Assembly (NCBI RefSeq): GCF_008635795.1
Contig: NZ_VWRQ01000020.1
Location: 1-64,000 of the forward strand
Origin: Paenibacillus tepidiphilus
Lineage (GTDB): Bacteria; Bacillota; Bacilli; Paenibacillales; Paenibacillaceae
Reading direction: 5' to 3'
DNA length: 64,000 nucleotides
In this document: one piece after another, positions 63,871-64,000 of the stretch
How the letters are laid out: each line of letters opens with the position of its first letter
Numbering within the stretch: position 1 is the first letter of the stretch
Position numbers and translations under genes: made by a program
The notes under the pieces: model-generated
What the model was told of the DNA's origin: nothing
The model's input: the letters and a program-made list of their open reading frames with translations, nothing else
The model's database searches: none

Positions 63871-64000
63871 GGAAACTCACCGGTTTAATATTTTCTTCCA
63901 CCAACCACGAATGCTCCGGGTGGGTAGCGATAGGCAACCTGGACAGTAGGGGGTGCACAGGGGATCAGAAGGCTGTATTTGTAGTCCTGGTTCTGGCGGA

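Overview
The window looks like part of a large, low-GC conjugative plasmid of a spore-forming Bacillales host, most likely Paenibacillaceae. I infer this from GGAGG-type ribosome sites, a Bacillus-type SOS box, a Spo0E-like protein, a Gram-positive type IV secretion set and a TubZ/TubR partition locus. No ribosomal RNA, tRNA, CRISPR array or intact transposase was found. The AT-rich plasmid backbone is repeatedly interrupted by very GC-rich, non-coding tandem arrays that I cannot assign to any known element.

Layout. 0-5 kb: GC-rich array, a DnaA-box trio, a candidate type I toxin, a PadR-like regulator, a Rad52-like annealing protein and a small membrane coiled-coil protein. 4.1-6.7 kb: a duplicated sequence split by an array insertion and by a cassette carrying a PD-(D/E)XK-like protein. 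6.9-10.9 kb: HD-GYP plus Spo0E-like operon, replication initiator, 11 iterons (the likely origin) and a second replication-type protein. 12-17.9 kb: small unknown genes, an SOS-boxed operon with a stand-alone LexA DNA-binding domain, and a coiled-coil DNA-binding-type protein with GTTAAC operators. 20.3-28.9 kb (minus strand): conjugation operon in the order VirB2-like, VirB3/PrgI-like, VirB4-N-like, VirB4, VirB6, GH73-M23 hydrolase, VirB8-like. 29-31 kb: small genes and a second Rad52-like protein. 31.4-35 kb: another array and a decayed cobalamin block (cbiF-cbiG). 35.4-39.5 kb: TubY/TubZ/TubR with two repeat-rich candidate centromere or operator regions. 40.6-48.7 kb (plus strand): Replic_Relax-type candidate relaxase, VirD4 coupling protein, S1-domain protein, a related winged-helix protein and a CpaE/MinD-like protein. 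49-51.2 kb: the largest array. 51.6-53.6 kb: small regulatory-type genes. 54.9-60.4 kb: plasmid sliding clamp, C5 DNA methyltransferase, PAPS-reductase-like PP-loop protein and a truncated N6-methylase-like protein. 60.6-61.6 kb: membrane-anchored thermonuclease. 61.7-64 kb: diverged and intact arrays again.

Two themes stand out. First, four operons (HD-GYP/Spo0E, VirB2-VirB8, relaxase/coupling protein, S1 protein) share a 5' leader: a conserved GAGCGAAAGACGC followed at once by a terminator hairpin with a different, base-paired interior. Several other genes also sit behind long terminator-like hairpins. This suggests plasmid-wide attenuation or antitermination. Second, the GC-rich arrays begin with a doubled AT-rich motif (AAATAAAGTATTAGACT), often end with its reverse, and in one case can be compared with an uninterrupted copy of the insertion site. 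They therefore look like a family of non-autonomous mobile elements, one of which appears to carry genes instead of an array.
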